In this document: in pieces, positions 6,386-7,675 of the stretch
Position numbering within the stretch: position 1 is the first letter of the stretch
Layout of the letters: each line of letters opens with the position of its first letter
Assembly (NCBI GenBank): GCA_013696905.1
Contig: JACCXP010000050.1
Location: forward strand, 1 to 7,675
Direction: 5' to 3'
Origin: Thermoleophilaceae bacterium
GTDB lineage: Bacteria > Actinomycetota > Thermoleophilia > Solirubrobacterales > Thermoleophilaceae
DNA length: 7,675 bases
Made by a program: the position numbers and the translations under genes
Notes under the pieces: model-generated
The model's database searches: none
Told to the model about the DNA's origin: nothing
What the model saw: the letters and a program-made list of their open reading frames with translations, nothing else

Positions 6386-6403
6386 CCGGCCGGCTAGACC
6401 GGC
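6383..6403. terminator. Palindromic convergent junction between the MarR and MBL–PGPGW genes
   Basis: TAGCCGGCCGGCTA (6383–6396) is a perfect 14-base palindrome whose two ends are the TAG stop codons of the converging genes, 8 bases apart. A second arrangement pairs GCCGG (6385–6389) with CCGGC (6399–6403) over a 9-base loop. Either could form an RNA hairpin in both directions, but there is no T-run, so termination activity is uncertain. Confidence 0.3.
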
Positions 6404-7380
6404 AGCAGCGGGATGTCCCAGACGACGGCCGCGGTCACGAACGCCGCGAGCCCCAGAGCGACCGCTACGAGGCCGAAGACCTTCTGCGTCCCGCTCGCGT
6501 TGCCGGCCTTGTCCCTGGCCGACTCCGCCTCGCGCAGCACGCGCTCGAGCGCCCGCTCGGCCCATGTGAACTCGAGCGCCAGCATCGCGAGGCCGAGCGG
6601 GATGACCACGAGCGCCGGCCCGGGCAGGAGCAGCATCGCGAGCCCCGCCGCGACCACGGTGAAGGCAGCCGCGACCCACAACGCACGCACGATCTTCGGA
6701 CGCTCCACGTGGCGCCGGCGCTGGCGGAGCAGCCGCTTCACGGCCTGGGGCCGCTTCGGCGCGTCGGGGGAGGGTGTGCTCACGAGCCTGCGCTCGCGCT
6801 CGACGAACGCGCGCAGCAGCGTCTTGCCGCCCGTGATCGCGGGAGCGCCGTCGCACACGAGCAGCGACTCGAAGTCGAGCTCGAGCAGCTTCGCGGCCGA
6901 GCGCATCAGCTCCTCACGGTCGTCGATCTTGTCGTCGGGATAGGTGGAGAGGCTCCCGGCCGGCACGCCGATGACGAGGTCGCCCACGATCAGGGCGCGG
7001 CGCCCGGGCACGTGGACGGCCACCTCGCCCGGGGACTTGCCGGGCACGTGCACGATCACGACCTCGCCGCCGATCGTCTCCCCCCCGCGCACGGTCTCCT
7101 GGACCGTGGCCTCGGCTCGCTCGACGTCGCGCTCGTGGATTCGCAGCGGCGCGCCGTAGCGCTCCGCGAATGCCTCGGCGGCACGCGAGTGGTTGCGGTT
7201 GGTCACGTACACGCCCGCGAACGGCGCGAGCGCATCGAGCTCGTCCCAGCCCTCGGCGGGTAGCGGCGGGTCGACCAGCACGGTGCCGGTCGAGGTCTCG
7301 ACCGCGTAGCCGTTGAAGTGAAACCCCTTCTCCTCGGAGAAGACGCTCCAGGTGTGGACGCCCGACAAGATCTGCTTCAC
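6394..7380 (-). CDS. Degenerate metallo-beta-lactamase-fold domain fused to a PGPGW-type membrane domain
   Basis: The 328-residue product has two parts. Residues ~1–200 resemble the MBL hydrolase fold: GFHFNGYAVETSTGTVLVDP (19–38), a VYVTNRNHSRAAEAF stretch (57–71) where the HxHxDH motif should be, VPGKSPGEVAVHV (112–124) in place of the TPGHTPG segment, GDLVIG (133–138), and CDGAPAITGG (176–185) at the usual GHG site. Of the standard metal ligands only Asp134 remains clear, with Asn61, Asn63, Arg66, Lys115 and Asp177 at the other sites. Metal-dependent hydrolysis is therefore doubtful. After a basic linker (~205–230), residues ~233–285 contain a hydrophobic segment and LPGPALVVIPLGLAMLALEF-type sequence ending TWAERALERV, matching PGPGW-family membrane proteins (with PGPAL for PGPGW). 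A last hydrophobic segment is at ~301–321. Start is the GTG at 7380, with a TACCCT box 9 bases upstream. A membrane-tethered sensor or binding role is speculation. Confidence 0.87.
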   Translation of the reverse strand: MKQILSGVHTWSVFSEEKGFHFNGYAVETSTGTVLVDPPLPAEGWDELDALAPFAGVYVTNRNHSRAAEAFAERYGAPLRIHERDVERAEATVQETVRGGETIGGEVVIVHVPGKSPGEVAVHVPGRRALIVGDLVIGVPAGSLSTYPDDKIDDREELMRSAAKLLELDFESLLVCDGAPAITGGKTLLRAFVERERRLVSTPSPDAPKRPQAVKRLLRQRRRHVERPKIVRALWVAAAFTVVAAGLAMLLLPGPALVVIPLGLAMLALEFTWAERALERVLREAESARDKAGNASGTQKVFGLVAVALGLAAFVTAAVVWDIPLLPV

Positions 7381-7389
7381 CGTCCACCA

Positions 7390-7430
7390 AGGGTAAGCAC
7401 CCGTGTTGGCCGGCCCTCCAGGCCTACGCT
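7390..7430. promoter_or_regulatory. Divergent promoter region between the MBL–PGPGW and amidotransferase genes
   Basis: The 56-base gap (7381–7436) carries a TAnnnT box for each direction. TACCCT on the minus strand (7395–7390) ends 9 bases before the GTG at 7380. TACGCT on the plus strand (7425–7430) ends 6 bases before the GTG at 7437. No convincing -35 boxes are seen. The middle includes the palindromes GGCCGGCC (7408–7415) and AGGCCT (7420–7425). Placement of both -10 boxes suggests leaderless or near-leaderless starts. Confidence 0.35.
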
Positions 7431-7436
7431 TGGCCT

Positions 7437-7675
7437 GTGTGCCCGACGGTCGCTGTGCTGCACCACCTCGAGTCCCCGTTCACCGGCCACGCGGGGCGCG
7501 CGTTCGAGGCCGCGGGGATCCGGATCGAGCACCGCGACCTGCGCCGCAGCGAGGCGCTGCCGGCGGCGCGGGAGTTCGACGGCCTCGTCTCGCTCGGCGG
7601 CGAGCAGTCCGTGCGCGAGCTCGGTGCGCATGGCTACCTCGAGGCCGAGGTCGGCCTGCTGCGCGAGGCGGCCGA
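7437..7675 (+). CDS. Class I glutamine amidotransferase-like protein (N-terminal part, cut by window edge)
   Basis: Only the first 79 residues are present. They begin VCPTVAVLHHLESPFTGHAG (GTG start) and continue AFEAAGIRIEHRDLRRSEAL, EFDGLVSLGGEQSVRELG (47–63) and YLEAEVGLLREAA. The order of a beta strand with HHLESP, an alternating strand/helix, then DGLVxLGG and a helix leading to LLREA is that of stand-alone GMP-synthase-like (GATase 1) amidotransferases, in which a later Cys–His–Glu triad releases ammonia from glutamine. The triad lies outside the window, so activity cannot be judged. The usual GGPxS oxyanion-region motif reads GGEQS here. The GTG at 7437 is preceded 6 bases upstream by TACGCT, with no Shine-Dalgarno. 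A GTG six codons later is an alternative start. It diverges from the MBL–PGPGW gene, but no functional link is evident. Confidence 0.8.
   Translation, partial: MCPTVAVLHHLESPFTGHAGRAFEAAGIRIEHRDLRRSEALPAAREFDGLVSLGGEQSVRELGAHGYLEAEVGLLREAA

Noticed and set aside
5986..7263. 425-codon plus-strand frame spanning the MarR and MBL–PGPGW genes
   Set aside because: It overlaps two genes with clear family motifs in other frames and is rich in Arg/Glu/His/Gln shadow sequence.

Overview
This GC-rich window is packed with genes. It carries nine protein genes that can be assigned and one small ORF whose family I do not recognise. Codons are strongly G/C-ending, GTG starts are common, and genes overlap by GTGA. 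With a tig–clpP pair and a DrrA-type efflux operon, this suggests a high-GC Actinobacteriota member, perhaps class Thermoleophilia. That placement is inference from style and gene content, and no marker here proves it. No tRNA, rRNA, CRISPR array, insertion sequence or long repeat was found, and no gene-free stretch exceeds about 110 bases.

Layout. (1) Positions 1–1854, minus strand: clpP (N-terminal part only, running off the left edge) lies downstream of tig (trigger factor), a protein-quality-control pair. (2) Positions 1882–3230, plus strand: a candidate 56-residue protein overlaps a major facilitator transporter by GTGA. It diverges from tig across only 27 bases, where the two directions may share one symmetric -10 element. 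(3) Positions 3255–5811, minus strand: a three-gene ABC exporter operon (DrrA-like ATPase, then two different ABC-2 permeases), each joint a 4-base GTGA overlap. (4) Positions 5915–6385, plus strand: a MarR-family regulator divergent from the exporter. The 103-base region between them is AT-richer and holds good promoter elements and GTCAAC/GTTGAC inverted repeats, the typical layout of a repressor controlling itself and an efflux pump. (5) Positions 6394–7380, minus strand: an apparent fusion of a metallo-beta-lactamase-fold domain lacking most metal ligands to a PGPGW-type membrane domain. (6) Positions 7437–7675, plus strand: the start of a class I glutamine amidotransferase-like gene.

How the genes work together. 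ClpP and trigger factor act on newly made and damaged proteins. The MarR/ABC block reads as a self-contained, inducible export module. The MFS carrier is a second, unrelated transporter. A pattern runs across the window: several first genes have a TAnnnT-like -10 only 6–11 bases before the start codon and no Shine-Dalgarno sequence, which suggests leaderless or near-leaderless mRNAs. The least expected items are the degenerate MBL–PGPGW fusion and the small coupled ORF ahead of the MFS gene. I found no clearly new multi-gene system.
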